From Lachnospiraceae bacterium JC7 (GTDB lineage Bacteria; Bacillota; Clostridia; Lachnospirales; Lachnospiraceae): a stretch of DNA of 64,000 nt. A program made the position numbers and the translations under genes. This document shows positions 26,239 through 34,629 of this stretch, one piece after another. The stretch is taken from contig ALYD01000003.1 of assembly GCA_000513555.1 (NCBI GenBank), positions 110,013-174,012 of the forward strand. Direction: 5' to 3'. Below the pieces are notes generated by a model. The model worked only from the letters and a program-made list of their open reading frames with translations, had not been told where the DNA came from and made no database searches. The first letter of the stretch is position 1. Each line of letters begins with the position of its first letter.

Positions 26239-27396
26239 TTAACTTGATTTCACTGTCTTCCAGCGATTGTTGTATAGAGCGTCCCCCGCAGGTCCAAGAT
26301 AATGATAGAACTCGGAAGTCTTTAAAAGCTCCTTTGTATCCGGGAATACAGCCTTATTCTCAAGATATTCCTCGTCCAGAAGCTCAAGGGCCCCGACGTT
26401 AGGAGTAGGATAAGTAATATATTCAAAGTTCTTTGCGGCCACATCAGGTCTGCACAGGAAATTGATCCACTGCTCGGCATACTCTTTGTTTCTGGCATTC
26501 TTAGGGATGACCCAGCCATCGATCCAAAGGTTGGTTCCCTCCTCAGGAATAGCATACTCTACATTTACGTCCGTTCCCTCCAGCTCATCCTGAACATAAA
26601 GGATCTCTCCGGAGTAGATAACACCGACAGCCGCCTCTTCGCCTATCATCTTATCTCTTACCTGATCGATAACATACGCCTGAACTATAGGCTTCTGGGC
26701 TATAAGATCCTTCATGGCCGCATCCAGCTCCTCCGGATCCTCAGTGTTGCAGCTGTATCCGTTTTTCTTCAGAGACACCATAAATGCATCTCTTACAGAA
26801 TCCTGCATAAGGATCTCATTCTTCAATGCCGGATTCCAGAGATCAGACCACTTTGTGGGATATGGAATCCCAAGCTCGTCCAGCATTCCTGTGTTATAAA
26901 GTATTCCTACCGTTCCCCAGGTATAAGGAACCGCATATTTATTTCCCGGATCGAATTCAGAAGCCATCTTCAGATAATCCTCACCGATATACTTTATATT
27001 GGGAATGTTATCGTAGTTTATCTCCTGAAGAAGATTCTTCTGTATCATTTTTTCTATCATGTAGTCAGAAGGGCAGACACAATCATAGATTACTCCGCCT
27101 GCCTCAATAACAGGATACATTTCTTCAAGAGTCTCGAAAACGTCATATACAACGTTTATACCTGTTTCCTCCTCGAACATATCGATAAGCTCGGGATCGA
27201 TATATTCACCTGCATTATATACATACAGCGTATCTTCTACAGGTGTGGGGAGCTCTTCAATGTCTTTCTCGGTAGTACCGCAGCCTACCGCTACTGCCGC
27301 TATGCCCGCCGACATCACCACAGCCGCAGTGCCTATAATAAAACGATGTCTGTGTGCCTTTTCAATGACACCTGTCACCTTATCATCCAGTCTCAT
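26239..27396 (-). CDS. potD: Spermidine/putrescine-binding lipoprotein PotD
   Basis: The 385-residue solute-binding protein has a long N-terminal region, a hydrophobic signal segment and a lipobox (VAVGC, Cys near residue 39). PotD hallmarks follow: TLYVYNAGEYIDPELIDMFEEETG, YDCVCPSDYMIEKM, a ligand-pocket region YAVPYTWGTVGILYN, and GTNLWIDGWVIPKNA near residue 285. It captures polyamines outside the membrane for PotBC. It is the last gene of potABCD and its start overlaps the potC stop by one base. Confidence 0.95.
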   Translation of the reverse strand: MRLDDKVTGVIEKAHRHRFIIGTAAVVMSAGIAAVAVGCGTTEKDIEELPTPVEDTLYVYNAGEYIDPELIDMFEEETGINVVYDVFETLEEMYPVIEAGGVIYDCVCPSDYMIEKMIQKNLLQEINYDNIPNIKYIGEDYLKMASEFDPGNKYAVPYTWGTVGILYNTGMLDELGIPYPTKWSDLWNPALKNEILMQDSVRDAFMVSLKKNGYSCNTEDPEELDAAMKDLIAQKPIVQAYVIDQVRDKMIGEEAAVGVIYSGEILYVQDELEGTDVNVEYAIPEEGTNLWIDGWVIPKNARNKEYAEQWINFLCRPDVAAKNFEYITYPTPNVGALELLDEEYLENKAVFPDTKELLKTSEFYHYLGPAGDALYNNRWKTVKSS

Positions 27397-28190
27397 TATG
27401 CCTTCCTCTTTCTCTTTTTTGCCCAGTCCGGAGCATAATTTCCTATCAAAAGCACGATAAATACCGTGAGGAAAATCACAGTGGACAACGCGTACATAGT
27501 AGGGCTTATTCCCTTACGCACCTGACTGTATACAAGAGTAGATATGGTATCTATACCTGCACCCCTTGTGAAGTGGGTAATGATGAAATCATCAAGACTC
27601 ATGGTAAATGCAAGCATAAATCCCGATGTAACTCCCGGCATAAGCTCGGGAAGAACAACAGTAAGGAAAGCCTGAAAAGGTGTAGCACCGAGATCCAGTG
27701 CCGCTTCATAGGTCTCCTTGCTGGCCTGCCTTACCTTAGGCATAACGCTTAGTATCACATAGGGAAGATTAAATGTGATATGGGCCATCAGTATGGTATG
27801 GAATCCCAGTGAAACTCTGAATGCAATGAAGCAGAGCATCAGTGAAATACCTGTAACTATATCCGCGTTAAGCATCGGAACATTGGTAATGCTCATTATG
27901 ATGTTCTTTGATACAGGCTTCATATTGTTTATGGCGATCGCAGCCAGCGTTCCGAGAACAGTAGCCACAAAGGCAGAAAGGAATGCGATGATGACCGTAT
28001 TCCTGAGAGCCGCCATAATGGTTTCATCTGCCCACATGGTAACATACCAGTCTGTTGTGAATCCCGACCACTGGGCTCTTGATCTTCCGCTGTTAAAGGA
28101 CAGAACCACAAGTGTGGCTATGGGGGCATACATAAACAAAACTATCAGGGAGAGATAGAAATTTGAAAGAGCACTTTTGATCTTTTCCAT
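27396..28190 (-). CDS. potC: Spermidine/putrescine ABC permease PotC
   Basis: The 264-residue inner-membrane permease has six hydrophobic segments. Its coupling motif YEAALDLGATPFQAFLTVVLPELMP near residue 170 matches the PotC/PotI EAA loop, and SLDDFIITHF follows. It pairs with PotB to form the polyamine channel. Its start overlaps the potB stop by one base, so potB-potC-potD form a tightly coupled chain. Confidence 0.95.
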   Translation of the reverse strand: MEKIKSALSNFYLSLIVLFMYAPIATLVVLSFNSGRSRAQWSGFTTDWYVTMWADETIMAALRNTVIIAFLSAFVATVLGTLAAIAINNMKPVSKNIIMSITNVPMLNADIVTGISLMLCFIAFRVSLGFHTILMAHITFNLPYVILSVMPKVRQASKETYEAALDLGATPFQAFLTVVLPELMPGVTSGFMLAFTMSLDDFIITHFTRGAGIDTISTLVYSQVRKGISPTMYALSTVIFLTVFIVLLIGNYAPDWAKKRKRKA

Positions 28191-29038
28191 CAGATAACTC
28201 CTCCCTTTCTCATATCGTTCTTGTCTTCAAAATGATTTACGATAAGCATCGAAACGATAACAAATACCATAAGCACGAGGCTGAGTCCTGAGCCTTCATT
28301 CCAGTCCGAATCCTGCATGAACTCCTGCTCGATGACATTACCGATAAGATATATCTTTCCTCCGCCCAGCATATTGGAAATGGCAAATGTTGTAAGTGCC
28401 GGAACAAATACCATGGTAACTCCCGAAACGATTCCCGGAACTGAAAGGGGCAGGATTATCTTGGTAAGTGTCTGCCAGTAGCTGGCTCCCAGGTCGTAGG
28501 CCGCATTGATGGTATTATCATCGATCTTCATCAGCGCATTAAAAAGCGGGAGGATCATAAAAGGAAGAAAGTCATAAACCATTCCGATCAAAACCGCAGC
28601 TGTTGTATTTATGAGATGCTGTTCGGGAAGATGCATCGCAGTCAGAATACCGTTTATAACTCCCTTACGCTCCAGAAGTGTCTGCCACGCCAGAACTCTG
28701 AGAAGTGAATTCATCCACATGGGAAGTATAAATATAAATACTATCAGGGAACTTCTTCCTACCTTCAGGCTTCTGAGTATCATGGTCAGCGGAAATGCCA
28801 GCAGAAAACATATGGCTGTACACACCGCCGACAGTATCATGGCTCTGTACAGAGGTCTGTAGTTTTCCCAGACAAGGATCTGGGCGATATTGTTCAGGGT
28901 AAAAGCATTGTTCCTGTCTGTAAAGCCATAATAAACTATGGTCAAAAGCGGAATAACTATAAATCCGACTATCCAGATCACATATGGACCGGCCAGATAT
29001 CTTGATGTATTATTCTTCAACTCCAAGCGCCTCCTCAT
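28190..29038 (-). CDS. potB: Spermidine/putrescine ABC permease PotB
   Basis: The 282-residue permease has six membrane segments and the PotB-type coupling motif AAYDLGASYWQTLTKIILPLSVPG near residue 180. A short basic N terminus (MRRRLELKNN) precedes the first membrane span. The reading begins at ATG 29038, 29 bp inside the end of potA. TTG codons a few positions later also sit near an AGGAGG, so the exact start is not settled. It works with PotC, PotA and PotD. Confidence 0.94.
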   Translation of the reverse strand: MRRRLELKNNTSRYLAGPYVIWIVGFIVIPLLTIVYYGFTDRNNAFTLNNIAQILVWENYRPLYRAMILSAVCTAICFLLAFPLTMILRSLKVGRSSLIVFIFILPMWMNSLLRVLAWQTLLERKGVINGILTAMHLPEQHLINTTAAVLIGMVYDFLPFMILPLFNALMKIDDNTINAAYDLGASYWQTLTKIILPLSVPGIVSGVTMVFVPALTTFAISNMLGGGKIYLIGNVIEQEFMQDSDWNEGSGLSLVLMVFVIVSMLIVNHFEDKNDMRKGGVI

Positions 29039-30092
29039 CCTCAGATTCCGGCTTGTTCATGACCTGAATGTTTGAAGGCTTAACATAAAGTCCCACCTTC
29101 TTGCCCGGCTCATGAAGCTCTGTCGAGTGAATGAGCCACTCAAAACCGTCGGGAGTAGTACATTCCATTTCATAGATCTCTCCCTTGAATATGATGTGGG
29201 TCATCTCTCCGTGAAGGATTGCTCTCGGATCATCATCATCGATTATCTCCAGATCCTCAGGACGTATAACAACATCCACAGGCTTGTTTGTTCCGAAGCC
29301 CGCATCAACGCACTTAAAGTCTGCACCGAAGATTCTTACATGATAGTCCTCCACCATGATTCCCGGTACTATGTTCGAATCTCCGATGAAATCCGCAACG
29401 AAAGCATTCTCAGGCTCATTGTAGATCTGCTCAGGACTGCCTGCCTGCTGGATGTATCCCTGATTCATTACCACCACATAATCAGACATGGTAAGTGCCT
29501 CTTCCTGATCATGTGTTACATATATGAATGTGATGCCCAGCTCATTCTTCAGTCTGATAAGCTCATACTGCATCTCCTGACGAAGCTTAAGGTCAAGAGC
29601 ACCCAGAGGCTCATCAAGAAGAAGGAGTCTCGGCTCATTTACTATGGCTCTCGCGATGGCGATACGCTGCTGCTGTCCTCCGGAAAGAGAATCTATGGAA
29701 CGTTTCTCGAATCCGTCAAGGTTTACAAGCTTAAGAGCATACTTGATCTTATCCTTTATATAGGCATCTGTCTTATTTTTGATACGAAGTCCGAAGGCGA
29801 TGTTATCCTCGATACTCATATGAGGGAACAGAGCATACTTCTGGAATACTGTATTGAGCTGACGCTTATTTGCCGGGAGATCGGTAATGTCTTTCCCGTC
29901 AAAAAACACCCTTCCCTTATCAGGCTTCTCAAAACCTCCGATGATACGGAGTGTTGTGGTCTTTCCGCAACCTGACGGTCCCAGAAATGTAACGAAACTG
30001 TTCTCATGTATGTCCAGTGTCAGATCATCAAGAATAAGCTGACCGTCATAGGACTTGGTGATATTCTGTAACTCCAATAGATTTCTGCTCAA
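29010..30092 (-). CDS. potA: Spermidine/putrescine ABC transporter ATPase PotA
   Basis: The 360-residue ATPase has Walker A LGPSGCGKTTTLR near residue 40, Q loop FQKYALFPHM, signature LSGGQQQRIAIARA near residue 140, Walker B LLLLDEPLGALD and the switch His in VTHDQEEALTMSD. A C-terminal TOBE-type regulatory domain follows (VVIRPEDLEII). It drives polyamine import with PotBCD. Translation begins at a TTG (30090-30092) with GGAGGG about 8 nt upstream. It is the first gene of the operon, and the orphan RNA unit with its terminator lies directly ahead. Confidence 0.96.
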   Translation of the reverse strand: MSRNLLELQNITKSYDGQLILDDLTLDIHENSFVTFLGPSGCGKTTTLRIIGGFEKPDKGRVFFDGKDITDLPANKRQLNTVFQKYALFPHMSIEDNIAFGLRIKNKTDAYIKDKIKYALKLVNLDGFEKRSIDSLSGGQQQRIAIARAIVNEPRLLLLDEPLGALDLKLRQEMQYELIRLKNELGITFIYVTHDQEEALTMSDYVVVMNQGYIQQAGSPEQIYNEPENAFVADFIGDSNIVPGIMVEDYHVRIFGADFKCVDAGFGTNKPVDVVIRPEDLEIIDDDDPRAILHGEMTHIIFKGEIYEMECTTPDGFEWLIHSTELHEPGKKVGLYVKPSNIQVMNKPESEDEEALGVEE

Positions 30093-30152
30093 AGCTTTTC
30101 CCTCCTGAAATATGTTAAGGCGGCATCCCTTTAATTATGAGAATATAAAAAT

Positions 30153-30180
30153 AAGGCTGGAGCCATAAAGCTCCAACCTT
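30153..30180 (-). terminator. Intrinsic terminator ahead of potA
   Basis: On the minus strand AAGGTTGGAGC pairs with GGCTCCAGCCTT around a short loop and is followed by ATTTTTATATT. It lies 61 bp upstream of the potA start codon, so it ends an upstream transcript or acts as a conditional terminator for the pot operon. Confidence 0.8.
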
Positions 30181-30613
30181 ATATAACGACCTATTTAATC
30201 CGGTATGCTGATAACCTGAACAGCTTGATACAGAGAAGATTCCCCTTCCATAAATGCTGTCACTTCGGGCCTATCCCTCGGTGATCCTTTATTCTTCTCA
30301 AATTCCGTTTTTCGTCTCTTCCAGAGTGCTTACAAAGGCAACTCTATTGATCGTTTCACAAGGTGGAGCAGCTTATGCCCCGTTCAGCAGTTAATCTCAA
30401 CATCCTCCCCTTAAACATATTAGGCAAGGTATGTCCTGATTATCGGCAAAGCCTTATAAGATACCGCTAAATACTTATAAAATTTGAGTCCTCCTGACCT
30501 TTCTATCAGGGCCCACTTTTCATGTATCCAGTCCCCCGGGGAACCTTTGCATGCCGCCGGCTACTCAATCAATAAAATCATTTGTAAAACATCTCTGTTT
30601 CACGCATTTTTCC
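30153..30613 (-). ncRNA. Putative structured RNA (about 460 nt) upstream of potABCD, family not recognised
   Basis: The interval between the FeoB-associated gene and potA has no credible protein gene on either strand. It has a near-consensus promoter at 30620-30648, an intrinsic terminator at 30153-30180 and several local hairpins on the minus strand. CCTGA/TCAGG lies at 30493-30510. GGTAT/ATACC at 30428-30465 encloses GGC-UUU-GCC at 30445-30453. GAGAAGA/TCTTCTC at 30233-30299 encloses TCAC/GTGA (30260-30284) and GGG/CCC (30267-30277). It does not show the conserved cores of tmRNA, RNase P RNA, SRP RNA or a T-box that I know. It may be a stand-alone regulatory RNA or a long leader whose terminator controls pot expression. 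The 5' end is inferred from the promoter. Confidence 0.55.
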
Positions 30614-30619
30614 TTTGCG

Positions 30620-30648
30620 ATATTAACAATAAATGCCACCATCGTCAA
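30620..30648 (-). promoter_or_regulatory. Promoter of the RNA unit upstream of pot
   Basis: On the minus strand TTGACG (30643-30648) and TAATAT (30620-30625) are exactly 17 bp apart, a near-consensus sigma-A promoter. No start codon with a ribosome site follows before the terminator at 30153-30180. Confidence 0.7.
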
Positions 30649-30691
30649 CGGATTTTTTAAAAAAAATTTAAGAATCAGACTACTGAAAAAA

Positions 30692-30937
30692 TCATTTCTC
30701 AGATGCCTTTTTACGGGCATGTTTCGCGAGTATCGCTTTCTGTACTTCGTTAAGCTTATACCTGGAAAGCTCAGCTCTTCTCTCATCAAGTTCCTTATGC
30801 CCGACATGGTCACAATGTCCGAGTCTGGCTTCTGTGCAGGTCGCGCAGGAACCGTATTTTTTATAATTTATATAAAGACTGCGAACGATAAGCGCAGTGA
30901 TCGATACCAAAATACCTATAACTATAAAATCTGCCAT
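30692..30937 (-). CDS. FeoB-associated Cys-rich membrane protein
   Basis: The 81-residue protein has one N-terminal membrane segment (MADFIVIGILVSITALIVRSL) followed by a short Cys motif (GSCATC...GHC) and a basic helical tail. This is the layout of the small Cys-rich proteins found next to FeoB in Clostridia. Their role is unproven; iron handling at the FeoB exit is the usual suggestion. The start at 30937 is set by the strong AGAGAGG ribosome site, ignoring an upstream in-frame codon. It ends the iron cluster. Confidence 0.82.
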   Translation of the reverse strand: MADFIVIGILVSITALIVRSLYINYKKYGSCATCTEARLGHCDHVGHKELDERRAELSRYKLNEVQKAILAKHARKKASEK

Positions 30938-31076
30938 AGATCCCTCTCTTTTCTGACTCCTGTCTTTTTTACTATACCATAGATTCAACCCTTGGGTATA
31001 AACTCTTTTTCCGATTCTTTCCTGTATCTGCCTGATGAAATAATGTTTCTGTCTTTATATCACTGATATGTCCTTA

Positions 31077-31475
31077 TCAGTGTTTTACCCCTATATCTCC
31101 GATTATCCTGTATCCCAAAGGATGTATGGCACCACGTAATTTTTCCAGAAGGACCTCCCTGTCCTCTTCTTCAATTACAGTAAAGCCTGCTTCCCCGGAT
31201 TCGTGTGAGGCAGTCACATCCTTTACCTCAGGAACAGCCTTACGTATGGCATCCTTTATATGGCTCTCACACATCCCGCACATCATACCGTCGATCACTA
31301 TATGCAGTTTATCTCCTTTATGAAATGTAACGTCTCCGGAATACGAAACCGTCTTCAGCGCCACAGGTCTTTTGAAAAAGCTCATCACAACTCTTATTCC
31401 AAGAAGAAACATTACGCCTATGATCAACAGTATGATAATGTCCGCCGAATTAACAGGGACTGAAAAATGAATCAT
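31077..31475 (-). CDS. Membrane-anchored heavy-metal-associated (HMA) domain protein
   Basis: The 132-residue protein starts with one membrane segment (IIILLIIGVMFLLGIRVVM). After a short basic linker it continues into a single HMA ferredoxin-like fold with the metal motif GMMCGMCESHIKDAIRKAVP. HMA domains carry Cu(I), Zn(II) or similar soft metals through the two Cys residues. A membrane-tethered copy in the feo cluster is unusual; it could hand metal to or from a transporter. No enzyme domain is present. It lies between feoB and the Cys-rich protein, all in the same direction. Confidence 0.8.
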   Translation of the reverse strand: MIHFSVPVNSADIIILLIIGVMFLLGIRVVMSFFKRPVALKTVSYSGDVTFHKGDKLHIVIDGMMCGMCESHIKDAIRKAVPEVKDVTASHESGEAGFTVIEEEDREVLLEKLRGAIHPLGYRIIGDIGVKH

Positions 31476-31564
31476 ATTTTCTTTCCTCTATTCTAAACAA
31501 CTATGATCTTGCAGCCATTCTATAAATCGCTTTTAATCTAATACAATTCTTCAATTAAAGAAAA

Positions 31565-31590
31565 ACGGGTCAGAGAATCCTCCGGCCCGT
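31565..31590 (-). terminator. Intrinsic terminator after feoB
   Basis: On the minus strand ACGGG-CCGGAG pairs with CTCTGA-CCCGT and is followed by TTTTTC. It lies about 30 bp past the feoB stop. Confidence 0.75.
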
Positions 31591-31620
31591 AAATCCTGTA
31601 TTTTTCAATGTTTTGCCATA

Positions 31621-33786
31621 TCAGGCATTTGCAATCCTGACTGGTGTAACCTCTCTTCTGGTGCTTGTCTCCGGTCTGAAGAGAAGGTAAAGATACAATA
31701 CCAACACTGCGGCTGCAACGATGGTAAATACGCTGAAAGTAACCTGACCTACAGCGAGACCGATAAGCTGGTAGATCATAAGGCTTATGCAGTAAGCATT
31801 GATATTCTGGAATGCGATGGCGAACCAGAACCACTTCCTGCTGTTAAGCTCCTTTGCCATAGCTGAGATAGCAGCAAGGCAGGGTGAATCGAAAATATTG
31901 AACACAAGGAACGATACTGCAGCCATACTTGTAGGGAAGAATGCTCTGAACGCAACATTCATTGCCTCATCGTACTCCTCAAGCTCCTCACCGAGACTTG
32001 ATACAACTGAAAGTGTAGTAACGAGACCTTCCTTCGCAACAAAGCCTGAAAGTGAAGCTGCAACTGCCTGCCAGCTTCCGAATCCGATAGGAGCAAACAT
32101 CCATGCGAAGACATTACCGATAGAAGCAAGGAAGGAATCCTCAACATTCTCTACAAGTGTAAATGTACCCTCAACAACACCGAAGGCTCCAAGGAACCAC
32201 ATGACAGCACAGCAGAGGAACAGGATAGTTCCGGCCTTCTTAAGGAACGCCCATACTCTCTCCCATACATGAAGAAGAACATTCTTTACAGATGGAATAT
32301 GATATGCAGGAAGCTCCATTACGAATGGCGCAGGATCTCCTGAGAACATACGTGTCTTCTTCATGATGATGCACATGATGATGACCATTGCGATTCCGCC
32401 GAAATAAATTGCCGGAGCGAACCACCATGCACCGCCCATAAGGTAACCGGCGATAACAGCGATAACAGGAAGCTTGGCACCACATGGAATGGATGTGGTC
32501 GTTATCATGGTCATACGGCGATCCTTCTCTTCCTCTATGGTACGGGTAGCCATGATTCCCGGAACACCGCAGCCTGAAGAAATAAGGAAAGGAATGAATG
32601 ACTTGCCTGAAAGACCGAATCTTCTGAACAGTCTGTCCATGATGAATGCAACTCTCGCCATGTATCCGCAGTCCTCAAGGATTGTAAGGAAAAGGAATAC
32701 TATAGCCATCTGAGGTGCAAATCCAAGAGGTGCTCCGAGACCGCCTATGATACCATCTACAACAAGGGAGATGACCCAATCAGATGCGCCGGCATTTGTA
32801 AGAAGATCTGCGAAGAAAGGCTGTATCCATTCTCCAACCAATACATCATTTGTCCAGTCAGTTACGATAGTTCCAAGCGTTGTTACTGAAACATAGTAAA
32901 CAAGGAACATAACTACCGCAAAAATAGGAAGTGCAAGGACACGGTTTGTGACGATCTGGTCGATCTTATCTGAAGCCGAAAGCTCACCGGCTTTTCTCTT
33001 CTTGACTACAGCACCGTCCACAAGCTTCTTTATGTAGTTATATCTCTGATTTGTGATAATGGACTCTGCATCATCATCAAGCTCATTCTCACAGTCAGCG
33101 ATATGCGCCTCTATATCGGAAAGAGTATTCTTATCAAGTTTAAGCTGCTCAAGGGCCACTGAGTCACGCTCAAAAACCTTTACCGCATGCCAGCGAAGAT
33201 TTGTCTTATCAACACTCTTCTCAAGGTGCTCCTCGATATGAGCGATGGCATGCTCCACAGAACCGTCGAATACTGCAGGAAGCTCATTCTTCTTTCCTGC
33301 CTTTGCAACCTCTATGCAAAGCTGTGAGATCTTGTCGATACCTTCGCCTCTTAAGGCTGAGATCTCAACGATCCTGCATCCAAGCTCTTTTCCAAGCTTC
33401 TCGATATCAACCTTATCACCGTTCTTTCGAACCACATCCATCATATTTACGGCTATGACCATAGGAAGTCCGATCTCAACAAGCTGAGTGGTGAGATAAA
33501 GGTTTCTCTCGATATTTGTTCCGTCAATTATGTTGAGGATAACATCCGGCTTATCATTGACAAGATAGTTACGTGATACCACCTCTTCAAGAGTATAAGG
33601 AGAAAGGGAATAGATACCCGGAAGATCCTGAATTACAACTTCACGATTTCCTTTTAAACGTCCTTCCTTCTTTTCAACAGTAACACCGGGCCAGTTACCA
33701 ACATACTGATTGCTGCCTGTCAGGGCATTGAACAGAGTTGTCTTACCACAGTTGGGGTTACCAGCTAATGCAACCTTAATTTCCAT
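31621..33786 (-). CDS. feoB: Ferrous iron transporter FeoB
   Basis: The 721-residue protein has an N-terminal G domain with G1 GNPNCGKTTLFNALTG, a T-loop, G3 DLPGIYSLSP and G4 NMMD, then the helical GDI-like region. A large membrane domain follows with the gate motifs ISSGCGVPGIMATRTIEE and IPCGAKLPVIAVIAGYLMGG, both typical of FeoB. It imports Fe(II) across the inner membrane, coupled to GTP hydrolysis. It is preceded by feoA at a 27-bp spacing. The region upstream of that feoA carries boxes resembling DtxR/MntR operators, so iron control by the nearby DtxR-family protein is likely. Confidence 0.97.
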   Translation of the reverse strand: MEIKVALAGNPNCGKTTLFNALTGSNQYVGNWPGVTVEKKEGRLKGNREVVIQDLPGIYSLSPYTLEEVVSRNYLVNDKPDVILNIIDGTNIERNLYLTTQLVEIGLPMVIAVNMMDVVRKNGDKVDIEKLGKELGCRIVEISALRGEGIDKISQLCIEVAKAGKKNELPAVFDGSVEHAIAHIEEHLEKSVDKTNLRWHAVKVFERDSVALEQLKLDKNTLSDIEAHIADCENELDDDAESIITNQRYNYIKKLVDGAVVKKRKAGELSASDKIDQIVTNRVLALPIFAVVMFLVYYVSVTTLGTIVTDWTNDVLVGEWIQPFFADLLTNAGASDWVISLVVDGIIGGLGAPLGFAPQMAIVFLFLTILEDCGYMARVAFIMDRLFRRFGLSGKSFIPFLISSGCGVPGIMATRTIEEEKDRRMTMITTTSIPCGAKLPVIAVIAGYLMGGAWWFAPAIYFGGIAMVIIMCIIMKKTRMFSGDPAPFVMELPAYHIPSVKNVLLHVWERVWAFLKKAGTILFLCCAVMWFLGAFGVVEGTFTLVENVEDSFLASIGNVFAWMFAPIGFGSWQAVAASLSGFVAKEGLVTTLSVVSSLGEELEEYDEAMNVAFRAFFPTSMAAVSFLVFNIFDSPCLAAISAMAKELNSRKWFWFAIAFQNINAYCISLMIYQLIGLAVGQVTFSVFTIVAAAVLVLYLYLLFRPETSTRREVTPVRIANA

Positions 33787-33813
33787 ACTTTTGCCTCTCC
33801 TTCTTTAGTAACA

Positions 33814-34035
33814 TCAAGCCATCTCAAGGATGTCAGCATCATCTTTACGTATCGAAAGCTCGTAACCTCTTACGGTTATCTCTATAGGATCTCCGAGAGG
33901 AGCAACCTTACGTACAAAAATGTCTGTTCCCTTGGTGATTCCCATATCCATGATCCTTCTCTTAAGTGCACCTTCTCCATGGATCTTGAGAACAGTTGAG
34001 GACTGCCCAACAGGAATATTTCTTAGTGTCTTCAT
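33814..34035 (-). CDS. feoA: FeoA-domain protein, first partner of FeoB
   Basis: The 73-residue SH3-like FeoA domain contains ALKRRIMDMGITKGTDIFVRK and PLGDPIEITVRGYELSIRK, both hallmark segments. FeoA is a small cytoplasmic partner that binds FeoB and modulates its GTPase or assembly. It lies directly before feoB and is likely co-transcribed. A TTGGTT-N16-TAAAAT promoter candidate overlaps the TTAG/CTAA boxes upstream. Confidence 0.92.
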   Translation of the reverse strand: MKTLRNIPVGQSSTVLKIHGEGALKRRIMDMGITKGTDIFVRKVAPLGDPIEITVRGYELSIRKDDADILEMA

Positions 34036-34067
34036 TAATTCATCCCCCTTTTTTATTTTAAGAGTCA

Positions 34068-34098
34068 GTTAATGCTAACCAAAATTAGTGAAAGCTAA
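34068..34098. promoter_or_regulatory. DtxR/MntR-type operator boxes upstream of feoA-feoB
   Basis: Two related sites lie in tandem: GTTAATGCTAAC (34068-34079) and TTAGTGAAAGCTAA (34085-34098). On the minus strand both begin with GGTTAGC. They resemble the boxes ahead of the second feoA and near the DtxR-family gene, all built on TTAG...CTAA. They overlap a likely -35 of the feoA-feoB promoter. Confidence 0.6.
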
Positions 34099-34197
34099 CC
34101 CATACAGCATAAAAAAAGTTATCTGACATCGCTGCATTTCCTGTCATGCTATAAACATCAAATAACCCTACGGCATAATAACAGTGATATTTTCCGA

Positions 34198-34416
34198 TCA
34201 GTCAACCATGATCTTCGATGCCATCTGACTGGTGATACCAAGTCTGGTATCCTTGATGCACACGATCACATTTCCTTCGCCTGTATCAGAAATGATTTCC
34301 ACCTGCTCCCCCGGAACAAACCCGAGATCTGCAAGATGCTGTCTCATGTCCTCTTTACCTGTAACTCTGCTGATCATGTGTCTCCCACCAGCACCAGCCA
34401 TGGATAATGGTAACAT
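34198..34416 (-). CDS. FeoA-domain protein, second copy
   Basis: The 72-residue FeoA-like domain has HLADLGFVPGEQVEIISD and CIKDTRLGITSQMASKIMV. It differs from the copy beside feoB, having a Gly-rich N-terminal segment (AGAGGRHMISRV). Paired FeoA copies upstream of FeoB are common in Clostridia; one may act as a partner of the other or of FeoB. GGAGG lies 7 nt before the ATG. It is preceded by its own promoter with two DtxR-like boxes. Confidence 0.85.
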   Translation of the reverse strand: MLPLSMAGAGGRHMISRVTGKEDMRQHLADLGFVPGEQVEIISDTGEGNVIVCIKDTRLGITSQMASKIMVD

Positions 34417-34478
34417 AACTTTCCTCCGGATATACGTAAATCCGGGACATAGCGCCCCTTTTCTCGTAATACTTGTTT

Positions 34479-34507
34479 AAATTAGCATCAACTAACCGCA
34501 AAGTCAA
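34479..34507 (-). promoter_or_regulatory. Promoter of the feo cluster
   Basis: On the minus strand TTGACT (34502-34507) and TAATTT (34479-34484) are 17 bp apart, 62 bp upstream of the distal feoA start. The -10 and spacer are covered by a TTAG...CTAA box, so metal-dependent repression is likely. Confidence 0.65.
34482..34497. promoter_or_regulatory. DtxR/MntR-type operator on the feo promoter
   Basis: TTAGCATCAACTAACC has inverted TTAG/CTAA ends with a 6-bp centre, the same layout as the other boxes here. It covers the -10 and spacer of the feo promoter. Confidence 0.6.
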
Positions 34508-34526
34508 GACTTTGACCTCACAAAAG

Positions 34527-34540
34527 TTAGTTACAACTAA
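34527..34540. promoter_or_regulatory. DtxR/MntR-type operator, upstream site
   Basis: TTAGTTACAACTAA is a perfect palindrome (TTAGTT/AACTAA around AC). It lies between the divergent feo and regulator genes, about 100 bp upstream of the regulator's extended -10, so it could serve both. Confidence 0.65.
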
Positions 34541-34620
34541 ATAATATTTTTATTAATTTTTTATACTTTTCCACAGTATTTCATCGATATTTTGAAAACA
34601 TACAATTTATGGTGGTTTTA

Positions 34621-34629
34621 TGCTATACT
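34621..34629 (+). promoter_or_regulatory. Extended -10 promoter of the DtxR-family gene
   Basis: TGCTATACT contains a TG dinucleotide one base before TATACT, an extended -10 element. No good -35 is visible. It lies 93 bp before the start codon. Confidence 0.45.

Noticed and set aside
29112..29975. Open frame of 287 codons opposite potA
   Set aside because: It lies fully within potA, which has all ABC motifs, and shows no recognisable protein features.
30233..30299. SAM-I or lysine riboswitch in the RNA unit
   Set aside because: A GAGGGAUAGGCCCGAAG string and a P1-like stem resemble parts of these riboswitches, but the other conserved cores are missing.
30551..30982. Possible 143-codon plus-strand gene opposite the FeoB-associated protein
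   Set aside because: It has no ribosome site and overlaps the promoter of the RNA unit and the small protein gene on the other strand.
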